From the NCBI GenBank assembly GCA_032158295.1, contig CM063250.1, forward strand, positions 751,501 to 815,500: DNA of 64,000 bases, given 5' to 3'. How positions within the stretch are numbered: position 1 is the stretch's first letter; the number at the start of each line of letters is the position of its first letter. The translations under genes were made by a program, and so were the position numbers. The DNA comes from Pycnopodia helianthoides (Eukaryota > Echinodermata > Asteroidea > Forcipulatida > Asteriidae). The notes beneath the pieces were generated by a model. The model had not been told where the DNA came from, did not search any database, and saw nothing but the letters and a program-made list of their open reading frames with translations. Of this stretch, positions 10,820 through 40,321 are shown piece after piece.

Positions 10820-11124
10820 TCCAGCAAACACCTTCTTGTTTGGTCAAAAAGGTTTTGTAACTACAAATGTGGGTTCGAATCCCTCTGGTTACTGAATTAC
10901 AATTTTTTGATTTGTGCAGTTCGTAATCATAGACGACAAACCAATGTTTGTATGAGAGAGATTGGCTGTTGCCAGCTTGGTGTTTATATCCCCCTTGTGG
11001 GAGCCTTGTCGAGTTCCCTTTTTGGGAAGGTCATCTAAACAAACAAACAAACAAACAAACAACAAACAAACAAACAAACAAACAAACAAACAAACAAACA
11101 AACAAACAAACAAACAAACAAACA
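10820..11124 (+). repeat. SINE-like element with (AAAC)n tail
   Basis: A B-box-like GGGTTCGAATCCC at 10871-10883 is followed by a unique body and ends in an (AAAC)n array. tRNA-derived SINEs commonly end in such simple tails. Confidence 0.5.
11037..11124. repeat. (AAAC)n microsatellite
   Basis: About 21 AAAC units with one interruption (aacaacaaac). It produces long Lys/Asn/Gln-type ORFs on one strand and Val/Cys/Leu/Phe on the other, which are not genes. Confidence 0.97.
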
Positions 11125-12081
11125 GACTACTGACAAGTCTCATGAGGAGTGCAAGATTGTTTTTTGCAGTAAGCAGCACTGAGGGTTGCTTCCTTAAGGA
11201 ACAAACTTCTGCTCACATGTATGATGGAAATAGGTATTTTTCTATTCACTTAACATTACTCATGTTTTGTACTTCAAAATAAAATGGGCAATATTACAGC
11301 AGATAACATGTACTTCAATTTCCATGTGTAGGCAATAATATTAGGTCAAATTTATAAACTGAAAATAGCTATAACACTACAATTGGGTAGAATTAGCTAA
11401 TTTCATGCTTTTAAATACACTTTATATCACACTTGTTAGTTGGTGATTTGGGGGGAAATAGTAAAGTTTGTATTGTCAATCACATCAACTTTGCCTGATG
11501 GTAAACAGTTATGAAACAGATCTTAGTTGGCACACTACATACTGGACTTAACAAAGTAAATTTGAATAACAAAATTATTTGAACAGCAATTTTTTCAAAT
11601 GACAATGTTTTGACAGGTTCAATATAAAAAGGCTGGCAAACAGGTGTGATGTTTATTGCCAACAAGCATGAAAAGAGACATTTCAAACCTGTAGAAAGCT
11701 TTTTGGTTTTGGTTTGCTTTTTGTCTTTGATGAATCACTAAGAATAATTGCGTATAAGAATGGAAGCAGAAAGGTTGAGTCTGGAAGACAGTTGTTTAGT
11801 TCAGTTAAATGTGACTTGATTACAATTCAGGGAAATACCCATCACTTTTCTTGTAAAGAGCAAGGCCAACCAGAGGACGTCTCAGAGATTAGAAGGCAGC
11901 AAACTTATAAGGACTTTTCATTGTTTTCGCTTTACGTTCAGTAATACACGGTATCTGAATCAAGCGACTTTGTCTACAGCAAAGCAACAACAACATTGAA
12001 GTATTAAGACTTTTCGACATTTTGGCCACAGACGGCGACTGCTGAACACAGCCTTTCATAAACCATGGGGAAAACTTTTCA

Positions 12082-12216
12082 AGTCTGCTGCCACCTAGTG
12101 TCTCATTGAGACCAGGACCACCCTACATAGACCTGCTTTATTAGCCAAATTAGAATGAGAAGTAAACTGGTGACCTGCAATGGTAAACTTTTGGGAACAC
12201 TAGGTGGCAGCAGACT
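12082..12216. repeat. Perfect 20-bp inverted repeat in the CNPPD1 3' UTR region
   Basis: AGTCTGCTGCCACCTAGTGT at 12082-12101 is repeated as its exact reverse complement at 12197-12216, separated by 95 bp. A weaker related sequence (GCTGCCATCTAGCAT) lies at about 12296. It could be a small foldback insertion. Confidence 0.85.
12137..12142 (-). terminator. CNPPD1: Candidate polyadenylation signal of CNPPD1
   Basis: TTTATT on the plus strand reads AATAAA on the gene strand, about 300 bp after the stop codon. It falls in the loop of a perfect 20-bp inverted repeat (12082-12101 and 12197-12216). Confidence 0.45.
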
Positions 12217-12439
12217 AATAGGTAAATCCATTGTCCTCGGAAGTTTGCACATGCTCAGAACTACGTAAACAATGGAAAATTACCCAGTATGCTTGCTGCC
12301 ATCTAGCATTCCAAAGATCCGTCATTTGCATCTCACCTACATTTTGGCTGATACTCTATTTCTGGTAAGCAATGTTTTACCCGCTCAGTGACATTGCCCC
12401 TGAACTCTAAATGGTAGTTTCTTGGATTATTCAAGAATG

Positions 12440-22795
<10,356 letters not shown>

Positions 22796-22930
22796 TTTGG
22801 GAGCAGAATTCTCTACACTTCTGACAACTTTCTCGAGTATATTGCGCCAACTGCAGAAAGGATGTGGTTAAAGTATTGCTAGCTACACACAGTAAACACG
22901 TGTGTCTGTCGTCCCCAATTATGACGTATA
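22796..22930 (-). promoter_or_regulatory. CNPPD1: CNPPD1 upstream region with canonical E-box and CRE-like site
   Basis: Within 135 bp upstream of the start codon there is a CACGTG E-box (22897-22902), an inverted CCAAT (ATTGG on the gene strand) and a TGACGT CRE half-site (22922-22927). No TATA box is evident. Transcription start is unknown. Confidence 0.4.
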
Positions 22931-23631
22931 ATCAACGCCCTTTGATCTAGAACGCATGGACTTACAGTTAGTATGAATAATCATGACTTCTCTGATACAT
23001 CATAAAATTTAGTTCAGAATTGTTGACAATCTTAAATGCGCCAGTCTGCTTTATGGAAAAATTTCCCTTCCTACTTGCTCACTGTCTGAGGATTACAGCT
23101 TATTATTATGTATTGGACCCCAATGGAAATGAGTCTAAGCAGTTCTAAGTAGTTCCTTGCTCTATGGTCTAAGTTATTGGTTTTGGGGGCTGTCCTTCGA
23201 TTTGTGCAGTTTTTCTTTCTTGTTGTCTACTTTTGTTTATTTATTTCCATTGTTAGTCTTCTGTTACTGTGTATGTATTTTTGCCATGTTCTTGCTGTGT
23301 TATATTTGAATAAATTCAAACCAAATCAAATTGAAATCCAAGTTATAAAGTAGTACTCCAAAAGTGATTTGGTTGACTCCTGGACCCGTCAAGGTGAAAG
23401 TAATGTTTGGTTTATAACTTATTCATCAATTGTAATATTCTTCTTCTGACATCTGATTATGCATTCATAATTCCTAAGACAGACTTTTTGTAAAAATTAC
23501 TATATTTCAAACAAACAAAAACTTGGAAGAGCAAGACCGTGCCGGTCAAATGTTTTACACTTCAGTCCTAGCAACCAGCGGGACAACAAACCTCTGAACT
23601 CCTCCATGACCCTATCCAAGTCCTCATTATT

Positions 23632-23985
23632 CATTTAATAACAATGGACATTTATAAAGCGCCACCAGTGTCTTCCAATTTTTCCGCTCATGCATGGTGC
23701 ATGCACATTATCCCGGTCACTGTGCCATTTATTTTCAATTTCCTTTAAACCATCTCAGCTCCCTTGGTATGCAGCCTGTGCTGCCTAGTGGTACATCAAG
23801 CTAAATCAATTACAAGAACCATCTCTGCTCTCACAGGTACACATTTACTCAATGAAGCAATTGTAGTTAAGTGTCTTGCTCAAGGACACAAGTGTCATGA
23901 CTGGGATTCGAACCCACATCCTGATGACTTAGCACTAGAACTTGAGTCCGGTTCACGAGACAGCTCCCTTCTCAATTGAACTGAC
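23632..23985 (-). repeat. tRNA-Leu-derived SINE
   Basis: The minus strand reads GGACTCAAGTTCTAGTGCTA, GTGGGTTCGAATCCCAG (B-box), then CCTTGAGCAAGACACTTAAC, a segment shared by several animal SINE families, and ends GGCGCTTTATAAATGTCC. Confidence 0.75.
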
Positions 23986-23999
23986 AGACAAGATCAATT

Positions 24000-26900
24000 A
24001 ATATTTACACCGAAACAGTCAACAAATTATTTTTTAAATACTTTATTTGTGTTTATGGTACAATGCTTGTTCCACAAAATATACATATATACAATTAATT
24101 ATGCTTTTAATCTGAAAGTGTGAACGACAGTGCAACATTTTATAATATTCCATTATTGAGTCCTACACAGAAGAAAATACTCAGGAAAAAAGATCATGCA
24201 TGGTTCACAAATAGAAAAAGAATGACTGCAGTCACTCAAAAATGAGTTTTAATGTATTTTTTGGTTCAATTTGATTGACTCGTGAGTTTAGTGTGTTTGT
24301 ATAATAAGGATTTTGTTACTGTGCTTCAATCAACCCAAATTAACTGGAGAACGTTGAAGTTTTGGGTTAAATCGTAAATTGAAATCTGGTTTCAATTTTG
24401 GGGGGGTATTTGTTTTTACCTCACATGGATTTCACGATTACAAACAAAGCCTCAGTATATTACACATACAAACACCCACATTCTACCACACAATTATTAA
24501 TTTAAATTGTAGGTGACATTTTCATGTCAATAAATTTGGATGTTTTGATTTTTGTGTCTTTTGCTCAGTGTTTACTATAAATACAGTTGCAATCAAAGAC
24601 AAATAATGTGAAGACAAATTTACCACAAGTCGGCACCATTCTCAATTCACTTCATATTAGTCACAAGGGTCACATAGTATTATATAATCAAAACAATTAT
24701 TATAAATTCAAACAAGTTTTTCAATTAACAGCAATTAAGTGGCAATGTAAACTCAGATGTTTTCAGCCTTCCAGTTCCAGCACAAACAATGAAATGTTTG
24801 ACGATTGCTCAAATCTGCTGTTTGAACAAAATGGTGACTGTCCCATGCCAATTGATGGACAAACATTTACAGTACCCTGCTTTTTTAAAGGAAATTTTTT
24901 AATTTTCCTCACCACTTGTTAGAGCTCATTTACCAGTGTATTTAACTAATAAACACACTAATGGGGGATGTCAATAACTTTCAACAAACAGCACAGTGCA
25001 TCTAACATAAATTACTGCACAATGATGAATATTATAAAATGTTGCCATTTGTTCTCATTTATCTGTTTGACTTTTCAGTACTATATAAGTCACAAAAATA
25101 CAGTTTAAAATAAGAGCAGAATTCTAAAGATGCATGTTCTTTGCTTTTCCCCCGAATAATCAATCAATATATTTTTTTGGAGAACAAAATCATTTCCACA
25201 ATTTCTTTTTTTCTTTCAAGGAAAATAACAACATTGATTAAAAATATCAGTTTAAAAAGGTGGCAAGTTTAAGTAGTGAGTTTAAGACCTTACTTGAAGA
25301 GCACTTGGTTCAAGTTTCCATGATGCCAAGATTGGTTCATCTTGTTGAAAAACTCACTTGATGTAAACTTTGTTTAAGTTTCACAATGCTGAGATTGGTT
25401 CTACTTGTCAAGTTGTTTTCACAATGGGTAGAATGGGGAAAATCTCCTGCTTGTTCTTAATTTCAAGCTTAGTAAATTTCTTTTCTCTTACAGATTTTCT
25501 TCACATCAGAGACAGCAACTATTTCCTACCCCATCCTCAAGCAATCCTAGAGCACTACAAAGAGCTGTACTTATAAAAACAAACGCTGTACCTTCCCTTT
25601 AATTAGAAAACAAAATCATAAAGATCTCATTCCCATCTCCCCCCATCCCCCGAAAAAAAAAAAACAATATGTCCAGAACCCACAAGGTACATGCCAGCAT
25701 GTCTAACTCTGACTTAAATGCCTTCCAGCCTACTCCAGCGACGAAAAACACAAAGATAGAGAGACTATATGTTATTGAACGCTTGTTTGAGCTTAGGGGA
25801 GAGAAATCAGACACTCCCTCAACCTCAACAAAACTTCTTTCTTTTTTCTTCAAACAAAGTGGACTCTCCTGGTTGGCATGATGAAAAAAAGTACCTCTAG
25901 ATTCATGACCCCAGGCCACTCTGACAAGTCGGTAGATTTTCTCAGATAAAGTACACTCTGACTGTAGGGGCAAAAATTATTTCAGCCCACATTATCCCAT
26001 TGTCCTTGATAAGGCGTAACCAGATGCACGCAGTTTTATGCCGGACTTACTTTGGATTTACAGATTGATGTCTGAACACTTTATAAGTCTATGGCTAGTT
26101 AGCAATATTTTCCTGCATAATATACAGTCAATCTGACTGGCAAAATGACCACATCAAGTCTCTAAATGAGCACAATGTTGGGTCGCTTGAGCCGAGAACA
26201 CAAACCCCCGACACCTGAGCAGTAAAATAAATCCACCTAGTTCTATTTCTTGGGGCTAGAGAAATACGAGCTTGCCAGATATTATTCCAAGGCATGCCAA
26301 CCCGATAATCAGTTAAGTTTGAAATGATTTGTATTGGGATGATGGTTTGGGTTTGATGTGTTAACCGTCACCGATGGCCAACTTGACTGCTGTGAGGTTT
26401 CTGGGACTATTGGTCATTGACATCAGAGCTGTACTTGTTCTTTTGAACACACAAGTGCTCCCTGGAGGACATTGATACTGTCACTTCCATGGCTCCAAGA
26501 GCTCTTTCATTTACAGAGTATAAACCTCTTTGCTAAACATGCTGCGCATCAGTGAACCACAGAGTGGAGATCCTCAACTAGTTAACCTGTCTGACAAGTT
26601 GTCACTGACTTCAACAAGTCTACCTCACGCTTTCCTTCACTTATGACGCCAATTGGCTTTACTAAAAGCTGTTTGTAAGTACACATACTTGCTAAGCACT
26701 GAATGACTTACTTAGAAATAGCTGTTACCAGACAACATGACATGAGCTGCGAACGTTCATGTTGTGCTAATCTAGCAAAACCAATTGACAAGTAGAAGTA
26801 TCCTACCACTCAGCTTTGTTAAGTTGGGCCCTACACACATTAATTTATCACTACTCACAATATTTCGTCCCCGTTTTCACAAAGAGCAACATATGTGAAA

Positions 26901-29900
26901 TGAGAAACTATTGACTACAGGAAAGGGCGTATATCGCAATGATTGCATTTTGCATTTTCACTTAGAGCCAAACGTCCCCACAGAATGTGTAATATATATT
27001 GTAATACATTGCGTAGATTTAGGCCAAATTACTTTTCAGGTTTCAGGAAGAACCACATAATGTCAATGTGCGCATATGATCACATGACATGCACAACCCT
27101 TTCCTTTGTCAAAACTTGTTATTCAGATGGGCGTATAAGGAGGTCATCTCACTTTTGAGGCTTCACGAAGAGACCCATATCTTTGACGAATTACCGAGCA
27201 ATTAGCCAATATTTTAAAAGAAACTAGTTTGTTAATGGAGAGGTTAAGTTTATACAGATTTATCTGAGAAGTCCTAAACTGCAAACTGTGGCTTAAGTAT
27301 TGCAAATTTGCAGTTTTAAGCATAGCAGAGTGTAAAATATAAATCTCGGTCACGTCTTTTGACATGTAGCTCTTTGTAAAAATGGTGACGATTTGTACGG
27401 TAGGCCTATCTGAACTGCTATATTCTAAATAACACTTCGAGGTGCCTTAAATGCAGTTTAAGGCACCAACCTTTTTATCAACATTGACTCTTTCTGTTTC
27501 TCATTCAAATGAAACTACACAAAGCTCGTCTTGTATGAAAATTAATTTATGGAATCAACAAAACAATATCAATTAAGTTAACATTTCTTTTGCCAAAAAT
27601 ACAATTATCTTATTTAACTTACACTGTTTTTCTAGCTTTCTGCAAAAATTTATTTTTCATTTTAAAAATACATATTTGGTGTGATTTTTCTTATTTACAG
27701 GAAACTGACATCTGCACAACTGATGTGTTTCCTTATAAAGGAATCAAGTTTCCTGTAAATGCGCATGAAAATGTATACATTCCAAAAGCACTTTTTCCTC
27801 CAGTTGGATGAAATTTGATTTCAGGTCAAACATTCCTAGAGACCTAGTAAGTACACAACCTATTCATGACCGTGGTTTCCCTCTAAAATGTGCTTGATAA
27901 GTTAGCTAGGTAACAGAATACTTTCCTCTCAACAGATTTATGAATGATCCTTAGTCCATATCTGACAGGCATCAACATTCAAATTAGTTGTGATTGATTC
28001 ATTGCATAATCTATGAACTGGAAAGTAAGCCGCACTTTTTCTACAAAAGAGCAATAGTAACGATTAAAATCCAAGAAAGATTGATTTGAAAAAAGAAAAG
28101 ATTTACACCAATTACGTATCTTTAATTCTATCCTTGATTTATAAAACTACAAGTTATGATTCAGCTTTGGTATAATAGCAAGGCAACACAATTTAAGTCA
28201 CCGAAAAAGCGTCAATGAAAGTCCAGAAATTTTCTACGAGGTATTTTGTTCTGTACAGTTTGAACAATTGAGCAGGATTTTTCTTTTTAAGTTTTCAAAA
28301 CACAATCAATTTTGTTCTTTTGGAATACAGAGAAATTTGTAAATGTCTCCAATGCCCTTGATTTTGCCATATGAAAGTCAGCTCATTCTGGATACAAATG
28401 CAAAGCAAAATTGACGTAACACCATAAATCTTGAACTAGGTTTAGTTAATTTCTCCATGGTTGAACTGTGTTAAATTTGCTGGGAATGGTTAGTCAGAGA
28501 TCTTCAATGTGAACTCATATATGAACCTTGCATTTAGATAAATGCAGTGGCCTCAGATTTCCATGGCCCAATGTTTCTAAATCACAAGGCAGTTACAATT
28601 TTGCACGACTGCGGGGTGTTTTTTTTTTAAAAACACTGCCAACAGTTAATTCTTTACTTCACACATAATCAGTAATTTTGTAACTGTTTGTTCAAATGTC
28701 AAAAGAAAAGAAAGCAAGTAAATGTTTTATTACAAACACTAAAAGTGAATCAACTGCTCGATCATATCACACACACAAAAGTAAAACACCTCAGGTCTAA
28801 TTTCCTCACAGTTTATGTTTTTCGGAGTAAAAGCTTACATCAACAAATTTACAACATTCTATTGCACTTTTGATTTGAGTTTTTGATAAAGTTTGGCTAC
28901 GCAGATAATTAATGACCAAACGGCAGACATACGCTTTTAAATACAAAAATATCATCAAAAGGTTTATTAGGGGGAGAAAAATTAAGCGCACTAATGTTAT
29001 AATGGTACTGCCCGGGTTTTATTCACAAGTGGAAATTTGTTGGGTTCTTATAAAGAATGAAAATACTTTATTTTTTCCTACAACAAATAAGAAAAATGTG
29101 TTTATCGTCATAAACCTACATTTTAAGCGTATAGTCACAATATTTTTGAGCATCTTTGAAATTTTTGTTTCAATCTTTTTAGTTAAACATCATTCTATGT
29201 AAACTATGTTGCTCCGATCTATAACAAGGAAACAGGGGCTTTTTAAGAAAGTGTTGTCACCTACTAAGTAAATTTTGTTCTCTCTTAAGAAATTAACATT
29301 TTCTTCACAAAATGGCACTGGATTAAAACACAGACACAATTTAAACAAGATGTGTCACAAAACGGGCAAGAAATATTTTCTATAGTCTTAACCAAAAATA
29401 TTTTTCTAAACATCAATAACTTCACAGTCAGTGCAGAGGGTGCGCATTGTTAACATCTTCTATAGTTCCTTTTTTCTTTAAAAGAGGTGCTGTGGTGCTG
29501 ATTACAATGGACATTGTTTAAAGATATCTGTGTTAAAGTGTTCATCACTTGGATTAACAAAGTGCATATCCCAAACTTAGGGCTATGAGTGGAAGATACA
29601 AGTGAAGACTCTGCAAAAGAGGTAATATCGAGGTATTTGAAAAAGATAATCAATATGGAAGATTTTGAATTAAGCTCCGGGTTTCAAATGGGTTTTTATT
29701 GCCAATGCCTACCTTGCCCTGGTAGGCATTATACTACAATATGTCCAGTACAGCCATCTTGTATTTCTTCTGCATAGAAATGATGCATTCAAACTAAGGC
29801 TGGAAGATAATAAAAATAGCCAGGTCCCTTTCTTCAAATAATCACCATTCACACTTCTACAATCGGGAAACCAGTTACAAAGATGGCTGTGCTGTACAAA

Positions 29901-31100
29901 AAATCTGTCAAGATTGATGATTTTTAAGGGCCTTATAAAAGATAACAGCATGCAGACATGAAAGAAATTCTTCTTTGCAAGAAACTGGCAGCAAACGAAG
30001 TGCAATTCACATTGCACAAAAGTTGAGCAATGAGCTTGAATCCCACGTAGGGTTGGGTGAGTTTGTGTCCACAAATATTTCACTTGAAAGTCTTCACACT
30101 CAAAAGCAGAAACCTGCAAAATTGTTACACCAATTTTTGGGGAAACACACACATACTGTCTATAAATGGAAAGTTGAGTAGATTCTCAGCTGTGTGTTTC
30201 TTTCGAAAGAATCCAGATGAGTTTCAAATTTTCTGAAACTGATGACACAGAGAACAACTATCTCAAGATGATTGATAGGTAAACCTACTGAAACGAATGC
30301 TTTATATCTAATGTTACTATCTTTCGTTTAAAGTAAACTTTTTAGTCTACATTTGTAAATATTTCTTAAGTTTGTGCTTTTTACTTTTTTGATTATTTTT
30401 AATGACAAATGTTGTCAGGGCACTGGAATAAAATGGGGTTTTTGAAAACGGATTTTTTATTTTATTTTTTGTAAACACCCTCTGTTTATTTGAGACTGAA
30501 AAGGGCAATTAGACTGGCTCAATCAACTGTGCATTACGGGGCAATCAGTAGTTTGTCACATTTGTTTTTCAACCATTAACATAAATTCCATTCTTCCCAA
30601 CCAACTAAACTCCAGACATCGGACGGACATCCGTTTAATGTGGACTAAGAATTAATTGTGCCTGTTGGGTGGAATCACCAAACCATTTTGTAGCTGTGTT
30701 GCATCACAGTAAAGCAATGCTGACGAAAAATGGGTAGCAAGCTGAGGGCCTATTTCATATGGGCTGCTAACTAAGCACAAAACAATTGCTGAGCAAAAAG
30801 AAAAGTATGCTTAGAAGAAATGGTTACCAGTTCAAAATGCTATGTAATGCACACAACTTTTGACTGGCTCCCAAATAGTTTCGCTAAGCAAAAAGTTGTT
30901 AAGCAATTTTTTGTGGTTTGCATCTCTATGAAATTGGCCTAGCTCTTCAATGCTTCAGATCCAAATACAACTGGAGGAGGTCCATACACAAAACAACATT
31001 CATTTGCACAAAATATCTCTAATTGTTTTCTCTCAATTGACAGAATTTGAACAACCCAGGCCTCTCTTAATCCCCCCCCCTATGGAACGGTGATGGTTCC
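24000..31100 (-). other. Gene-free, repeat-poor stretch; possible long 3' UTR of receptor 2
   Basis: No coding exon could be supported in about 7 kb downstream of the receptor 2 stop. AATAAA hexamers on the minus strand occur at about 30484-30489 and again at about 24034-24039 (AATAAAGTATTTAAAAAATA context). Apart from one foldback-like element at 30745-30940 the stretch has few of the repeats common elsewhere in the window, which would fit a long 3' UTR. This is inference. Confidence 0.3.
30745..30940. repeat. MITE-like element
   Basis: GAGGGCCTATTTCATATGGG at the left and CTATGAAATTGGCCTAGC at the right are imperfect inverted ends; the inside holds several GCTAAGCA/TTGCTGAGCA motifs. Confidence 0.6.
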
Positions 31101-37747
<6,647 letters not shown>

Positions 37748-38832
37748 TTAATGATAACCAATCAAACAAGCCCAGCGGTTAAAAGTAGCCCACAATTATT
37801 CTCAAATTGCATGGATAAATTCACACAGGGGGAGTGGTTCAGAGGATACTTGACCAATCTGATCAACCTCTCCTTCTCCAACCCCAAAAGATTATCCCAT
37901 TCTCCTACATTTTTTTGTACCTGACCCACAAGACAGACTGAAGTTAATCTTCAAGACTCGAGCATTCTATGCACATACTTGTTTTCTCGACATTACCTGG
38001 TATTCAAAATTACCACAGATGGTGCACATCACTCTGAGCACAACACCCAAGAACGCCAAGTTATTGGTTTCTACACACATCTAAGAATTGAAACTGATTG
38101 ACTTTGACTTTGGGGCGCCGATCTAGAACATTTTCAGGGGGGGAGAGAAAGAACACAAAATGTTCCCACAAATTCCAGGGTAACTGTAGGTTAACAGGGA
38201 CAAAAAACAGCATTACATTCTGACTTCCGCAAAACAATCGAGTTAAGGGCATTTGTACAGTCCGGATATACCCAAATAATTTGCGAAAGCTCCACGTGCC
38301 CTCACCGTACAAGTGGTGTCATGTAAGGACGCTGCCTTTTTGACCTCATGTGAAAGGAGTGGGGGGGGGGGGAGAGGGTTCAAATCGCTTTCTCTCTCAC
38401 AACAAATGGATTGGTCTCTTTTGATTTATAACACGTACTTCGTGGCAACCATGGTGGCACATTGGAGGGAATCTAGAAACAGCATACTGTCGGGCAGACC
38501 GCGTAAATTACAGTTCAAATTAAAATACGTTTTGAGTTTTTACTTAACCCTCCTAGTCACCATCAAGAGGTTCAAGTACAGGGATTGTTTGTTTGTTTGT
38601 TTTTATTTGAAAATTGCCACAGAATTATTTAAAATACAACACCAGGACAAAAACAAGAAGTAAAATATAGACAAGAATCATAAAAAGACATTGGAATCCG
38701 AGGAAATGTCGAGGATGACATAAAAAAGCTAAAAAAGCTTATTTCCACTTTCTAGTGGTTTAGATGACTTGATCATCCAAAACTGTGATGTCATCAGAAA
38801 CAATATGGCAAGTTGTGACATACAGCTAGTGC

Positions 38833-38889
38833 ATAATAATAATAACAATAATAATAATAATAAATAATAATAAAAATAAATAATAATAA
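38833..38889. repeat. (AAT)n microsatellite
   Basis: Imperfect AAT repeats upstream of receptor 2 coding exons. Confidence 0.95.
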
Positions 38890-40310
38890 ACGACTCTGAG
38901 AGGAAGAAGAAAAACTTTTAATTGTTTTTATTTTTTAAACAGAATTATAACAATAGGCGTTCAGCTGATGCCCGAACACCTAATAACAATAATAAATCAT
39001 TCTTGTAAAGTGCATTCCGTCAATGGCAAGACCCCAATAAATGCGCCGAACAGGTATGAAATTTACTTATTGAAAATGAACAATTCTTAAACTACACATT
39101 ATATACACAAAACAACGCATGACAAAATTTCACAAAATGATGTGAACAAAATGGCAGGAGAAACAATAGAGGTTGATAATCAGACAAAAAATGGTTATCA
39201 AAGGACCGAAGAACCTCTACTATTATAATGCCACCCATGTCCCCTTAAGTGTTATTTTTCCCAACCTGGTTTGCTACAGCCTTCTAAAAGCCAGTGACCT
39301 GACCCACAATTGATCCACCTGGTTCCCATATACACACACAACTGAGATAGCACCTCTAGGGTCTATGCCCTATATACAGATGTAGGTCAGGTTTTTATAA
39401 GGTACACACATTTCTCTAGTTGCCCGGGAAAGAAATTATGATCAACCTACGCGGAACGTGGGTATTACCAGGGAGTCAGTTGTTGGCTCGTGGGGCTTTT
39501 GGATGATACAGGTTAGTCTATGTAAGCTGGTATCTCAGCTGCTGCAGGAAATATTATATTATTCAAGTCCATTGTACCATGATTGTACGAACCTAACTAA
39601 AAATAATTGTTTTCTTACATACTTTTTTGCAATTACAGGTTTTTAAGTTCACAAATGAAGTTGACAGCTCTTTATTTTGCCCATCGGTTAAAGATGCTGT
39701 CCACATGAACAATTTGATCTCCCAATCCAAATTAAGCCAAAGCAAATGAGACAATTGAATAAAAGGAACAGGACCCCTGTGTCCCATAAATCAAACTCGT
39801 TGAGCTTTTGCCAGAAACCTTTTTCTCACCGACCTAGAAACAAACTGGTGAGAAGTAATCCTGAACACTAAATGGTGTTTTGATTGGTAACCATTTTTAT
39901 GGTAAGTATAATTTCATTGTAATTTTTGTGCTAAAGCAGCTCTATGAATTTTGGCCAAGCTTGTTTAGATAAGCAAGTTTTTTTTAAATGCTTTGGAACA
40001 TGTGCAGTGTTCAGTGCCTTAAAAAAAACCTCCAATGTGTTTATCTTTCTGTTTTGACAATAAAACATTTCTTAAGAGATAACATAATAAAATGATTTTC
40101 TAAAACTGTTGTAATGTTGTTGTGTCTGAGAATACAGTTTTAAAACATTGTTGTTTTTCGGAAGGGGGAGGGGAGAATCTTATGGAATAAATGGGCCACG
40201 TAATCAGATTAAAGCAACATAAGCTAAATTAAATATGAAATAAAGCACCACCAATTGTCTTCTTCCAAAGAACCGATTCTATTCCATCCCAGATATAAGT
40301 AATCCAAACA

Positions 40311-40321
40311 TGACCTAAATT
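40311..40321 (-). promoter_or_regulatory. Rev-erb/ROR response element match
   Basis: AATTTAGGTCA on the minus strand, a perfect match, about 2.6 kb upstream of the first receptor 2 coding exon. Confidence 0.35.

Larger units (their letters stand above)
6250..12081. other. Gene-free interval between convergent receptor 1 and CNPPD1
   Basis: Apart from the repeats listed separately I see no coding exon with supporting homology or splice phase. Short ORFs here have no recognisable domain. Confidence 0.6.

Noticed and set aside
10889..11282. Repetitive ORFs rich in Val/Cys/Leu/Phe or Lys/Gln/Thr/Asn
   Set aside because: Products of the (AAAC)n microsatellite.
25499..25577. Possible plus-strand exon after CTCTTACAG (DFLHIRDSNYF...)
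   Set aside because: A good acceptor-like motif but no homology, no partner exon and no donor.
29709..30152. 147-codon minus-strand ORF
   Set aside because: No domain or splice support; it lies in the probable 3' UTR region of receptor 2.
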